Of a stretch of 64,000 nucleotides of DNA, positions 50,071-62,321 are shown piece by piece (the first letter of the stretch is position 1; the number at the start of each line of letters is the position of its first letter). A model generated the notes under the pieces. It searched no databases. It was given only the letters and a program-made list of their open reading frames with translations, and had not been told where the DNA came from. Origin of the DNA: Phialocephala subalpina. Lineage: Eukaryota > Ascomycota > Leotiomycetes > Helotiales > Mollisiaceae. The DNA lies in the NCBI GenBank assembly GCA_900073065.1, contig FJOG01000017.1, forward strand, positions 248,001 to 312,000, given 5' to 3'. Position numbers and translations under genes: made by a program.

Positions 50071-50906
50071 CTTTTTGGTAGAGCGCTCGGGGTTAGATAT
50101 GTGTAAGTACTACATTTCTTCTGTGGATGTGATGTTTCTTTCTAGAGCTAGTGTTGACATGGGGCTTTTGAAATGGAAAGAGGTTTGGAGGAGATAATAG
50201 TGAGGGGTAGGGTGATAGCGAATAGCTATAATATCACGGGTGTGATTGCTATGCTGCGGCCAAGTGGTGCGATGAGATCTTGTTCCTGGTGCGAGGAGAG
50301 CAAGTCTTGTAATCTATCCACGACAATTGTTTGCAGGAGTGTATAATAATATCTTGTGTGAGGCCTATTCTTCTTCGTATTGTGGGGAGTTTTTTCCCAG
50401 GCGGCGAAAGAGCGGTTTTATATTCTTTGCTACTGGAGAGGAAAGGAAGTTGTAAAGTGTGAGAATTTGAGATATGCAAAAGGGAGGGAATGAGGTGCAC
50501 TAAGTAGGTGGAAAGAAGTCAAGTTCTCCAAGTTAGGTCCTTTTCGTTGTCTGTAATGCGAGTTAGGACTTAACTTCGAGGCTCTGGCCCAGCCGTCTGG
50601 GAGATGCTTGACAACTAGAAGGGAATGATAGCCAAAAGCCACAGATTCATCAGTGCGAATCCAATCATCAAGAGTTCAAATCGTACTTCTCAATCCCTTT
50701 TTCTGGAAATGAAAATGGGTGGGATGTGTAGGTGGGTAAACTTCTTGACATTGTCAAAGGAGAGGGACGACGTCCAAACTTCTTCCTTGACCTCGTCTTT
50801 GGTTGGTGCTCTGATCCAGAGTAGGGGAGCGATTTTCTAGTTTTCGTTATGGGTAGGATGCGCAAAGTTGGAAGAGATGAGGTGATGTTCAATAAATGGG
50901 TCAAAC

Positions 50907-51521
50907 TCATTTGGCAGGCACCTTTGCTCTCGCTCCTACTTCTTTTGGCGAATCAAGTGGAAACAAATTGAATAAAGCGAGGATGTGTTGAAACAAATGG
51001 TCGATGAATACCTCGTAGTCGGGTTTGTATGAAGCCTTGAATGAGGTTGAACTTGAAGGTTGACTCGAGCTCTCCGTCTTCTTGGAACCTGATAATTGTT
51101 TCGAACCGAATGGCTTGCTGGAACTCTCCTTCAGTTTCGAACTTGATGGCTTGCCTGAACTAGATAACTCTTTGGTCTTTGGACTATCTCTTAAAGAGAG
51201 GTATAAAACGCCGGATCCGCCAGATGACTTGGAGGAACTTGATGTTTTGCCTGAATTACCCGATTTACCAGAGCCCTCTGAGTCTTTCAAGGCGGAGACT
51301 CGGTGTCACGGTATCAGAATATGTAGAGAGAAGCATGATCCATTCATCTATGAAGGAGCGCTGCCATTAAGGAGGTGCTCTACTAGTGCTACGCTATGAA
51401 ATCATGTGACATGTCACGGTATCGTATACCAGGACACTCAGTTTGAAGTTGGCTTGGCGGATGATGAGCTCTTTTGGCAAGAGTTGCATCCTTTGCCTTT
51501 GCATTTCTTGCATGTTGACAT
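50907..51521 (-). CDS. Possible small Cys-/Ser-Lys-rich protein, structure unresolved
   Basis: A short frame opens at 51521 with MSTCKKCKGKGCNSCQKSSS, a C-x2-C-x4-C-x2-C arrangement that could bind zinc, and reaches TGA at 51438-51440. Downstream on the same strand, 51290-50907 is an open frame without its own ATG that is very rich in Ser and Lys (GKTSSSSKSSGGSG, SSSKPFGSKQLSGSKK) and ends with a hydrophobic helix (FIDHLFQHILALFNLFPLD). Their matching composition suggests exons of one gene, but I found no canonical GT donor before the TGA. The piece between them is bounded by 12-bp direct repeats (51304 and 51415). It may be a real gene with an unusual intron, an insertion-disrupted gene, or chance. 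Confidence 0.3.
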
Positions 51522-52396
51522 CTCGTTGAATTTTGTGCTTATGTCGTTGATTTTGGTTGGAAGTTGCGAGTTGCGCTTGGTGCTATGTGCCCGGGGCCTG
51601 ATATGTGTGATGGATTTAGTTGTGCCGTGAGTTCGAAGACAGGGGGGAAAGGTTGGAATGGCAGGGAGATTTTATAACGTTGGCGGAAGTTATGAATATC
51701 TGATTATGTCATGATATGGTTCTGTTACGTAATTCTTTAGAGTAATTCTTCTCTTATGATTCTGTCGCAGTTGCATCATTTTATTCACAGGTACAGTACT
51801 TAGGAGCATAATCACGATTTCACGAAGTCCAGCACTGCACTCACAGTCCACAGCCAATATCTTCCATATTGACTACCTAGTATTGGCAAGCACAACCGCG
51901 ACTTTCTGGGAAAAGCAAAAACCGATCCATCGAATAACATCGCTGCGTTGACTGTTGACTCTTCACTGTCCGCAATGCTTGATTGCTCGAGAGAGGTGCA
52001 ACTTCTGTCAAAGGAACAGCTTTCGTTGAATCGTTATGATTCAAGCTGCTGCTTCCAAACCACTTGACAGTCCATCAACTTACCCCGACCCAGAATCGTC
52101 AACAACTCTCCTTCCTGAAATAATTGGCCACATTCATCGAGCGGGGCCTGTGTCGATGGTCCACCTACGAAGCATTTGTGAGCTCGACCGACAATGAAAA
52201 CATCGATATTCAAGATACTAGTAGAAGTCTCACATAAAGATTGAACACCGAGACGAAAATTCATTATCAACGAGTATTGTAGCCATTCAAACTTTGAGAA
52301 AGTAAAGCATAGTTTTACAAGAAAAATAGGGCAGCAAGAACGAGAACTCTAACACCTGACGCCTGTGTGCCATTATACCAATCGACCAAGAGAACA

Positions 52397-53692
52397 TCAA
52401 CGCTCAGGACCCTTCCCCTTCCCCGGCGTCTTCTTTGGACTCTCAGGCTTCTTTGGACTCCCAGGCGTCTTCTTGACCCTACTCCCACTTCCACTCGCCT
52501 TCGCTGGGGTCTTGGCCTTACTCCCGCTCCCACTCCCACTCGCTTTCGCAGGCGTCTTCGCCCTACTTCCACTCCCACTCGCCTTCCCAGCCGACGGAGC
52601 CCTCTCAAAAGCCCCACTCAAAGCCGCGAACGGATCATCCCCCTCCGCTAAAACATCCCTAAGTCCCTCCGGGACAACAACCCTCCCCTCATCCCTTAGC
52701 ACCTTCTCCAACTCCTCCGCATCAGGATACGGCCCCTTCAACCACTCCGCATTCTTCCCCTTCCCAAAAATCTTCCCTGGACTCAATTTCGGAAATGATT
52801 CGAATCCTGGACATTTTCCAGGAGGACACGGGTTCTTGCCTTCTTTGTGTAGTTTTGCGTGGCTGTCGACGAGCTTTTGTTGGTATTCGTTCATGTGTTG
52901 GATTATTTCTTCTGCGTAGTCTGCTGCTGTTTTGCCTGCGTTGCCGCCGGCGGGACCGGATGGGTCGGGTGGGCATTGGATGTCGGATTCATTGGTTTCT
53001 GCTCTCTCTTTTCCCTTCTTTGATGGAGCGGCTTTTGCTTTTTTGGGAGCGGGAGCTTTTTTGGGAGCTGCTGTGGAAGAAGATGCTTCTGTTTTGGCGG
53101 GTCGACCGCGGGGCTTCTTGGCGGAGGAGGATGGGCCGGCAGAGTTGCTACCAGGCTTGAGTCCAGGAGTAGGAGGTCGTTTCTCAATTGTCTTGGCTGT
53201 ATTCTTGGTTGTCTTCTTCAAGGGTGCTGGTTTGGGAGCTTTGTTGAAAGCTACTTTCTTGCCCCCTTTGGGAGGGGGTGGTGCGTCATCGGATGAGGAA
53301 GAAGGAAGGGGTCCTTTCCCTTTCTTGGAGGGACCTCCTTTCTTGGGTGGAGGAGGTGCGTCTGGATCCGAAGATGATTCTTCTGGTCCGTCTGATTCTA
53401 TCTCGGAGGACCTATCCGGAAGATCTGCTTCGGATTCGGAGGACTCAGGAATCAAGATCTTTGTCTTGCTGACAATGCCTTTCTTGGCGGTGGCTGCTCT
53501 CTTGGGTGGAGGCGGGTCCGAACCGGACGATGTACCTGAGGAAGAGGAGGGGGGAACCAAAATATTTTTCTTGGTGGCAGGTGCTTTCTTGCTAGTTGTG
53601 GCTTTGGCGGCCGCCTTGGGTGCGGCCCTCTTTGCACCCCTGGCGAGTCTTGTTCGAGCCGGTGCCATTGCGGCAGGCTTCTTGGGGAGCAT
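52397..53692 (-). CDS. Intrinsically disordered Lys/Pro/Ser-rich protein with AT-hook
   Basis: This is a single-exon gene of 431 residues, very rich in Lys, Pro, Ser and Ala. It has acidic serine clusters (ESSESEADLPDRSSEIESDG) and an AT-hook-like core KKPRGRPAK at residues 192-200, which typically binds AT-rich minor grooves, so a nuclear or chromatin role is likely. A more ordered block around 255-360 contains AADYAEEIIQHMNEYQQKLV and CPPGKCPGFESFPKLSPGK. The C-terminus repeats a KASGSGS(R/G)-KTPA unit three times. I recognise no named family. The opposite strand is open for 292 codons here, a by-product of the biased codon use; the minus-strand reading is preferred for its AT-hook and charge pattern and for an ATG followed by MLPKKPAAMAPARTRLARG. 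Confidence 0.75.
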   Translation of the reverse strand: MLPKKPAAMAPARTRLARGAKRAAPKAAAKATTSKKAPATKKNILVPPSSSSGTSSGSDPPPPKRAATAKKGIVSKTKILIPESSESEADLPDRSSEIESDGPEESSSDPDAPPPPKKGGPSKKGKGPLPSSSSDDAPPPPKGGKKVAFNKAPKPAPLKKTTKNTAKTIEKRPPTPGLKPGSNSAGPSSSAKKPRGRPAKTEASSSTAAPKKAPAPKKAKAAPSKKGKERAETNESDIQCPPDPSGPAGGNAGKTAADYAEEIIQHMNEYQQKLVDSHAKLHKEGKNPCPPGKCPGFESFPKLSPGKIFGKGKNAEWLKGPYPDAEELEKVLRDEGRVVVPEGLRDVLAEGDDPFAALSGAFERAPSAGKASGSGSRAKTPAKASGSGSGSKAKTPAKASGSGSRVKKTPGSPKKPESPKKTPGKGKGPER

Positions 53693-54103
53693 CTTGAATT
53701 GTAAAGAAATTGTAGTGAAACAGAAACAGATAATTCAGGTGATTTCAAGACGTATAATTGTGCGGAGAATAGTTGACATTTATGACGAGGAAACTACCTC
53801 GGGAAATTGAGTACATTCCTTAAAATCCAAAACAAAAGTACTCAGGAATGCAACACCAACCACCAATATTGGCCCACTTGGGAAACGCGACAAATGCGCT
53901 AGGATGATTTGGGCTTATTCCACTCCTCTTCTCACTGTCCGCTGCCCCTGAAAACTCTGTAATTTGGATATCTTTGATTTCATGTTTTGTAGCACCTATG
54001 CAATGTAAGCCAGTATTGTATGCCCCAGCACCGTCGCTATGCCCAAATGCAACCTGCCCAACTTGTACAGTAACCTGTCCTTGAAACGCCACAGTATATG
54101 CAA
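53693..54103. other. Gap between sld3 3' end and AT-hook gene start
   Basis: 411 bp on the same transcriptional direction as both neighbours (minus). It must carry the AT-hook gene's promoter and the sld3 3' UTR. Nothing else was seen. Confidence 0.55.
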
Positions 54104-57053
54104 TCATGCCAGTTCGTCAATGTCGTCGGCGTCGTCCCATCCAAGCGATTTGTATATCGACACCTCATTCGTTACATCATGATGCTCATTTTGATTTGAA
54201 ACTTTCTTGACCTCACTCTCGAGACGGAAGTTCTCCTTGTTGCTGCTTGATTCCAATGCAATTGGATGCCCGTGTCCAGACATGCCTTTAACGGGCGTAT
54301 CTGCAATCCCTTTAATAGGCGTGTCTGCGATCCCGCAGGTGGTAGACGGCTTCTTTATTGCCGAGTCGGGTACAGTAGTGAAAAGTTGAGTGCTCGACCG
54401 CCTTGCTTGAAGGGGTGAAGAAGGTGGAAAATATTCAGAGAAGCCACCAATATTCCCAGACAACCTCGAAAAAGCAGGTACAGATTTTCGCGTTGGTGTT
54501 GCTTGAACAGACGAGAGGAATGGGTTCCTCGACGACATACCACCCGAAGAGCGGGAAACGGGCTGAGGAATCTTGGGAAAACTTGACAGAGGAATGACCA
54601 TAGAATCGTCAATTGTTCGTTCGGCACTGGAAAATTGAGGCTTGACAAACATGTCTTTCTGTCTGTTCGCCTTAGGAGTAGCAGAAATCTGTACTGTCTG
54701 GAATAACGGGTTCCTGATCGGCTTTTTCGATTCTGAAGATGTTAGGAATAAACTAGCTACAAAGGTGTGAGCACTTACTTCGAGATGAGGCCGATCGTTT
54801 CTCTGCCGTTTCCACTATCGATTTACCAGCAAGCTCTCGGTTGGGCTTCTTGAGCGCCGATATTGCTTCCTTGAGCTCTGCTTCAATGGCTGCCTGTTTC
54901 TCCGCTTTGGTGTTTGTCTTCGGAACCAAAGCAGTCAAATCTATTTCTCGCCGAGAGAATTGCTTCGAAGTCAATAGTCCACCTCTCTTCGCCTCGAACG
55001 TTTGGGAATCTACTGTTGGAATGCTAGACAACGATGGCGCTTCGCTAACTTCTCGTTTCATGCCCGGAACACTGGGCATTGTTGCAGACCTCATGAGGGA
55101 AATCGCTCTATTAGGACCTCGAGACATACTGCGTCGTTCTCGATCGTCTGTCAAGACTCGTTTTAGACTTTGGCGCGGTTTGGCGGGGACAGGACGTTTA
55201 GTCGCAGCACCTGGCCTCGATGGGGCACCGGAAAAGCTTGCGGATTTGGACAATCTTGGCTTTGGAGGGGATGCAATGACAGGACCACCAAGCTTACGGT
55301 TGATGGCAGCACATCTGTCAGGAAGACGGGAAGAAAAGCTGGAGGGGGTTATTACTTAGTCTCTTAGGGTAAAGCTACGGATAACTTACAATGGTGCAAT
55401 CACTTCAACGCAAAAGTCTCTCAGGATGTTGTCCGAATGATTGGCTCGAGTAGCAGGATCATCCATCTTCTCGTTCACAATCTGCGGCTCGCTTATAGGT
55501 GCCTTGGTCGCTTCCAGAGCTAATGACTGCCAAATGCAAAGCCTGTCAATGTGCACATCGATGAGCATGGTCAAATGGTCAGGTTTTTTGGATTTGACTG
55601 GTTTCTGCTTAACATCTGTCGGCTCGGTCGTTGGCAGCGCTAAGGGAAGATTTCCTCCAAGGCCTTCTGAATTCGACGTCAAAGGCTGGAGTGCAAGAAG
55701 TTCGAGGATAACAATCATCTGGAGTTGGGTCTCTCGGATGCGAAGCTGGGATATCCTGTTCTTTGTGCGCTCTTCTCGAGAATCACCAGGCGCTCCGGAG
55801 TCGGCGTCATCGTCATGGCTATCCCACCATTTGCGAATGAGTGTCTCTTCGGTGGGATACAATCCATTCTTTCCTGGCTTAAACTTTTTGCTACTCCTCC
55901 GTTTCTTGGTCTTGGCAGTTGCTTGATCCGCATTGTCCTCACTGTGGTCTTGTACATCAAGAAGAGAAATACAAACCGGGACCCCGTCGCGGTACTTCTT
56001 GTCGATCAGCGTACTCGACATAATAAGGCTCTCAAGAAAGGTAACGTGGTCCTTCAAATCGAGGGTTGAATCAAAGTCCATGTGGAAGGCAGCTCGAGCA
56101 CGAGATAGAGGACCTTTCGCGAAGTATGCGAGGGAAGCCTGCTTTAATTAGTCTCTCACGAATATACATATAACACAAAACTCGCCTTGGAAAGGTATAG
56201 GGCCTCGAAATACTGTGTCCGCACGTTCTCAAATATCTCTGTTGCAGTCGGGGGTGAGATAACATCATCCACCGGCGGTTCGACATTGGTGTGCTCGGGT
56301 GCTTGAGATTCAATGGCTGGGACACCTTCGGGAGGAACAGATGGAGAGTCGGATGGAGACTCAGTCAAGAGATTGGATGTTGGACGCTTCACCATAGACT
56401 GTATAGCCTCGATCGCCAGTCGCTTCTTCTTGTTGAACTTGCTGATTTCTGGTGTAATAGTAGGAAGTGAAGGTTCTTCGACCAAACTGACGGGTCTCTT
56501 CGGGAATTCCTGCTTTGAAGCCACAGCTGCAGCCTTCAACTCGTGGAGGTTGACCCATGATCCAAGCTGACATAGCACATACAGACCACGACTCTCTCGT
56601 TCTACAGCATATAATGTTCGAGCATCGTCTAGCCTTGCGATCAAGACCATTGGTTGGGTGCCCATACGTTCCTCCAATTCCAATATCTTGACGTGTGCTT
56701 CGAAGAGCCTCGATTGCGCCAGGGCTTTGGCAGAAGCTGCGATATCGAGGGAGGATAAAGGTAGGTGTGATCTTGGGAGAAGCATCAGAGGCTGTAGGGT
56801 TTGCTGCTTGGAAGGGCCTTTCGAGGGGTAGGGCTACCTTGTTGTTAGCATCTCCAATGTTTGCAAGCACTTTGTCCCAAACCTTGACAACAAATTTGTC
56901 CTTCAACAGATCATCCATAGTACTACCATCTCGTTTCCGTTTCTTGGAGCCAAAAGGTCCATTACCCGAATTATCTGATACTGGGGTTAAGGGACGCGTT
57001 CTGACGGAGGCTGTCTCTGCGTCAGAGACACGATGTTCAGATTGACCAAACAT
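54104..57053 (-). CDS. sld3: DNA replication initiation regulator Sld3
   Basis: Sld3 loads Cdc45 onto the Mcm2-7 helicase and, when phosphorylated by CDK, binds Dpb11 to fire replication origins. Five exons, 57053-56883, 56803-56186, 56138-55390, 55338-54779 and 54732-54104, give about 908 residues. The conserved core begins LQPLMLLPRSHLPLSSLDIA (about 60-80). The Sld3 domain reads QYFEALYLSK / ASLAYFAKGPLSRARAAFH and LIDKKYRDGVPVC, NGLYPTEETLIRKWWDSHD and RETQLQMIVILELLALQPL. Intron 2 has a GC donor (AAG|GCGAGT...GCAG). The C-terminal half is basic and disordered with clustered CDK consensus sites (T778-P-T-R, T837-P-I-K, T845-P-V-K). The exon 1 end is the least certain boundary: the chosen intron has a GCTAACAAC branch site. 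It is head to head with sskB. Confidence 0.92.
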
Positions 57054-58231
57054 AGCAATAGACTATTGATAATTAGCGTCATGAGGCCTGTGAATATTTT
57101 CGTATAAGACCCCAATTGCCATAACACTGTGGTGATTTTCAGTGAAGATTGATACAGGAATCCGTCGCGTACAACCATAACACCCAGCGCGTTGTGCAGC
57201 GCACAATCCGACGAAAATGCGCCAGCGGCCGCTAGCGGTTGAGACCTTGATCTGTGCGAGTACCTCGTAGATAGAACTTCAACGCTGCCCCGCTGAATCG
57301 CCCTGTGAATATATAAACGCACATGCATACGATCAAGTGCATGGATTGTCCATGGCGTATCTGCACAGAGCTAAGTGTTTCTCATTATGTCAAGGCAACG
57401 TCTTCATTCTTTCTTCACCGTCGTGCAGCAAAAGCACCAAGCACCAAGCAACCAGTGAGCGTTCTCCAAAGGCACCGCTCTGCACCTTTCAACTGATCAA
57501 GTAGCACAAGATCCCAATAGGACAAGGGGTTTGTTTCATGGGGTGAGCAGGCCGAGCACCAGAATCTTGGATGAAAGTTAAGGACCCTTCCTTGCAAGTG
57601 TTTATGCTTCTTGTCTCTCTCTGCTGAAGCTTGGTCGCAGCCTTCTCCAGGGATGTGCGGGAAGCTTATTGGTGCTGAAGAGCCGGTTCAAGAACTGCCA
57701 CGCGCCACATGTGGCGAATTATCAACGCGGCCTCGAGGCAATCTCAAGGCAGCTTTCATGCACAACCGGCCTGAGAGCTTGTGAGAGGTTGAGCTGAAGG
57801 GCAAAAGCAATGTGATAACAAGAGATGCCGCCAACTGCTTTGGAAAATAGCATCCTCGTTCAATCTCTGATTGGTCTTGAGGGTTGAGGAAGTGCGGAAG
57901 CAAGCCTCTCTCGGATCATACTCCGCAACGTAAAGTAGCTCGCTTCGTCAACCTCGATCGCGATTCACATCCAACCATCGTAACTGCGTCCGCGCCGTTT
58001 ATCCATGAATTTCGAAGACCTCACCGTTGGAGAAACTATTACGGCAGTCCCGGCTCGAGTCGACTCGCGATAAATTCGAATCTGCCCTTCTAGGGAATGC
58101 ATTTTCTTTATCCTAACTTACAGTGAACGACACGATTGCCCTCCGATTCCCTGCACCCATCTGCGTCCAAGTCCAGGATGCTTGATCGACGCTAGTCAAA
58201 TAATTACTTCGAGCGCGCTTTCACGTCGATA
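57054..58231. promoter_or_regulatory. Divergent intergenic region sld3 / sskB
   Basis: 1.18 kb between two start codons pointing outwards. It must contain both promoters and leaders. Small overlapping open frames only; no repeats or RNA genes noticed. Confidence 0.6.
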
Positions 58232-61200
58232 ATGTCCGTCGAAATTTCACCTCGCTCAGTAAGATTCTCTCACGACGCTGAGAGCAATATCCTCGAGAAG
58301 ACGCCACGCGTGATGGAAAGGCCAGCAATAGACCACTCGGACTCGGGATCGAGTGGGGGGAGCCATGAATCCGAACAGATGCATCCTGAGAGCAGGAGTG
58401 TGCCACATCTTCAGACCTCACTTTCTCCGCTGGAAGCTCGACCTCAAATGAACTCCCTCAACAGTATTCGCTCTCACAGAAGCAGTACTGATGGCTCTGC
58501 GATATACACACCAACATCCGCTACTTCTCCCTTCGTCAATGGCACATCGAGACCGCCACGGCCGACTGCGCCAGCAAGAACGCCTTCTTCCACCTACAAT
58601 CCAGTCCGAAGACCTCCTCCACCCCCATACATCTCAATCGCAGATCGGAATCGGTCCATGTCCACGTCTAGATTTAGCAGGCAAGATCCAAACGCTTCAT
58701 ACCGGGCTCAAGAGAAGGCATATGTGCAGCGTCTGCGGCAAGACCAACCACTGGAATACTTCGAACCGTATACACCGAGTATAGGGTATGGGACGGGCTC
58801 CGAGAGCGGAGACGACGAGTCCCCTTCTGAACCTCATTTCGACAACGACCCCTACGATCAAGAAACCTTATTATTCTACAACAATGAAGACCTTCAGCCA
58901 ACTGCAGAGGACCTCCTAGATCCCGCCAATCGAGAACGACTGGAATGGCATGGCATGTTGGCTTCTGTGTTGACAGGCGATGTTGTACGACAAGAGAAGA
59001 AGCGCTTGATAGGAACATCAGAGAAGCAGGGGGAGAATTTGCACACAGAGATATGGCTCGGTTTACGGTCGAAGATAACTGGACGAACGGTCGCTGCCCA
59101 GCGAAGGATGATAGAAGACACTAGATCAACCCTCGATATTCTGCTCGACGAGATTATCAGATTCCAGGTCCAAGGGGTGAGCGAAGCTGGCAAATCCCCC
59201 GTTGATCAGGTACGCGATGTTGTCGAGAAGATTGAGAAGTGTGAATCGCTTTATCCGTCCCGAATAGCTCTTGAAAAGGCGAACAAATTGGCAGCTTCTC
59301 CCCAGTATCAAGCCACCTGCGATGCTGTCATTTCATGGCACAATACCACAGAGTTGATCAATACCGAACTCAACATCCTACAAAACTGGGTCGGCAATAT
59401 CGAGTTGGACTTCAACAAAGCTAAAGAGAGATCGCCATCTGGAAATGGATTGTCAGATGAATCTTCATTCATAGATAGGCTTTTGAAGGAGGACGGACTG
59501 CGGTCATTGCAAGGGGAGAAGAGTATTCTTCTGGGCGTCGCCGAAGTCATCTTGAAAGCTAAGAAGACCCTTATCCAGAATTCCGAAGGGTTTGCAAAGC
59601 GTCATCTACCACCATACATCGAGGAGCTTTTAACACTTATCAACTTTCCATCACGCTTGATAGAAGAGATCATCAAAGTTCGACTTCAATTCGCCAGGAA
59701 GATGAAGGATGCAGCCCAGCAAAATTCTATGATGCAAGAACAAATGATCTCTCAATTCCAGATATTGTTGAAGCTTGCAATTCGTATTAAGCAAGAATAT
59801 CTGACAATTTCTCAACCCGAACCAGGATGGGATCTCCCTCCTTGCATTGATGAGGGCTTCGATCAGGTAGTACTGGATGCCTTGAAATTCTACTTCAAAA
59901 TGTTGAATTGGAAGTTAGGAGGCAATAAGAACACTTTCAAAGAAGCCGAGGTTCTGGAACAAGAATGGGATTTCTCCAATGAGATCGGTCGTCATCTCCA
60001 AGGAGGTGATGTCGAAGTTGCAGAACAATTCAGCTCCCTGACGCACAAGGCGTTCTATCGACTAAGCTCGACCTTCGAGAAGGATCTCCTGAGGAAGCCC
60101 AAAGAAACTGCAAATGAGATGACCAAGCGATACAAGCAGAGTCTTGATTCCGTTCGTGTTCGCCAGCGCATGTTGCAGCGTTTCTCGAGGGTTTTGAGCG
60201 ATCGTTTCGAAAACGCTACCGACTTTAGCATTTCTTTGCGTAGAGACAGTCTGCAACATCTCTACTCGAGGCTCATCGAGACAGGCCATTTCTTGGTCTA
60301 TACTGCAAGCATTGAGCACGATGGTATCTTTCTGATTGCCTCGCCGTCATTGTACAACAGGCCACAGGATATCCAATCGATCCTAGGAACTTGTTATCAT
60401 TCGGAAGACATTGCCGAGGATCCAACAAACCCTTACATCCTAGTCCTGAGGCCAGAGAATCAGATACCATGGGATGGACGACAGGTTGATGCAAACATTC
60501 GCGAACCCACTACCGACGTTAAGATAGGGCACTTGAGATTAATTGCAGACGGCTCTCAAGTACGATTGCAGAATGCTCGAACCGCATTTATGGATGCAAT
60601 CGATATGCATTTAGACATGGTTGTAGAGCAGCGGTCGAATCTCAAGAAAGTCAATGTCAAGTTGACTGAGATCAAAAAAGTCGTGTACAAACTGTCGAAC
60701 ACGATCATGGATAGTGTCGAGACTGTCCGGCAACAGACCGTAGGTTTGGAATGTCAAGAACTTATCCAGACATGTTTTGTCTTTGCGACCGAATTCGGCC
60801 AGAGATCTCTACTCTACATGGACCGGAACCGAAAGCAAATGAACAACATCAAACTCACAAAACTCGCCTTGGACTGGGTTAGCTTCATCTGCGACGATTG
60901 CATCGCTACAGATAGGAAGACTTTCAAGTGGGCGGTGCAGGCTTTGGAGTTTGCAATGCTTATGACCCAAGGCCAGCACATCTTAGCTCTCGGTGAAGAT
61001 GAATACGCAAAACTTCGAGCCAAAGTTGCAGGTTGTATGTCTCTTCTGATCTCTCACTTTGATATCATGGGTGCAAGGTCTACATTAGCTGCCCAGGCCG
61101 AGAAACAACGAGCGGAGGCAATAGCTGGTCAATTCAGAAAAATGGATATGAGCCGCTCGATGCCCGATGAGGAGGCTGCCAAGTATGTGTTGGAAGAGAA

Positions 61201-62321
61201 GCTTGCTCAGCTGTCTTTCCTCGACGATACTCGGAAACAAAAGGAAGCCGAGAGACAGGCTCTTGGTCGAGTCCTGGAAGAGACAAACGAGGCCGACCGT
61301 TCGCTGACTTATCTCTCATCCTCGGCGTCAAATGTCAATATGCGATGGCAGCAAGGAAACTTTGTTGGTGGTGGTACCTTCGGCTCGGTCTATGCCGCGA
61401 TCAATCTGGATTCTGGACATTTGATGGCAGTCAAGGAGATTCGCCTGCAAGACCCCTCCTTGATCCCAACTATTGCAGGTCAAATCAGAGATGAGATGAA
61501 CGTGCTGGAGGTGCTCGATCATCCCAACGTTGTCTCATATCATGGCATTGAAGTTCATCGAGACAAAGTCTACATCTTCATGGAATACTGCTCTGGTGGA
61601 TCGCTCGCGGGTCTTTTGGAACACGGCCGTATTGAGGACGAACAAGTTACCATGGTTTATGCGTTACAGCTACTCGAAGGTCTTGCTTACCTGCATGAAA
61701 GTGGCATCGTCCATCGCGACATCAAACCAGAAAGTAAGCATCTGCATCGGTACTTTGTGACTCCACATAGCTAATTTAATTTCAGATATCCTCCTCAATC
61801 ACAACGGTGTGATCAAATACGTTGATTTTGGTGCAGCCAAGGTCATCGCTCGACAGGGCAAGACTATGGTTGCTGCTGATCCTAACGGGAAAGCCAACAA
61901 GTCAATGACCGGCACACCCATGTACATGTCTCCAGAAGTCATCAAGGGCGAGAATCCAGGTCGAGCAGGATCAGTCGACGTCTGGTCCCTTGGATGTGTC
62001 ATTCTGGAGATGGCCACTGGTCGACGACCATGGGCATCTCTCGACAACGAATGGGCCATCATGTACAACATCGCGCAAGGCAACCCTCCACAACTACCTT
62101 CCTACGACCAGCTCAGCCCAGAAGGTATCGACTTCTTGAAGAAGTGCTTTATCAAAGACCCGAAAAAACGTGCTTCAGCAGCCGAATTACTTCAACACGA
62201 ATGGATCGTGGCTATCAAGTCTCAGGTCGCCATCGAACCAAGCACACCCAGTGACAGTGGTTCATCTGTACACTCAAACTCTGGACGAGGAAGTCTCAGC
62301 AACTCCATGGCCTCTTACTAA
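58232..62321 (+). CDS. sskB: MAP kinase kinase kinase of the HOG pathway (Ssk2/SskB/Wis4 type)
   Basis: This Ser/Thr kinase receives the response-regulator signal (Ssk1/SskA) and phosphorylates the Pbs2 MAPKK in osmotic and oxidative stress signalling. Two exons, 58232-61733 and 61786-62321, give 1,345 residues, typical for the family. A disordered Ser/Pro-rich N-terminus (about 1-210) precedes the large conserved regulatory region (about 210-1030). The kinase domain starts at about 1040: GGGTFGSVYA glycine loop, catalytic Lys1068 (MAVKEIRLQ), HRDIKPEN with Asp1163 (the intron falls inside this motif), DFG Asp1181 in VDFGAAKV, and the activation segment MTGTPMYMSPEVIKG. The start ATG follows a long leader and begins MSVEISPRSVRFSHD. 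Identity is strong from the kinase subdomains and from the long N-terminal region that plain STE11-type kinases lack. Confidence 0.95.

Larger units (their letters stand above)
49133..52396. other. Gene-poor region
   Basis: 3.3 kb between the coiled-coil gene and the AT-hook gene. Apart from degenerate repeats at about 49650-50070 and the doubtful Ser/Lys-rich small gene at 50907-51521, I found no frame with a domain, no RNA gene and no mobile-element hallmark. Confidence 0.5.

Noticed and set aside
52932..53810. 292-codon plus-strand open frame
   Set aside because: It is the antisense shadow of the lysine/proline-rich AT-hook gene; its Gly/Leu/Phe-rich composition is what that codon bias produces in reverse.
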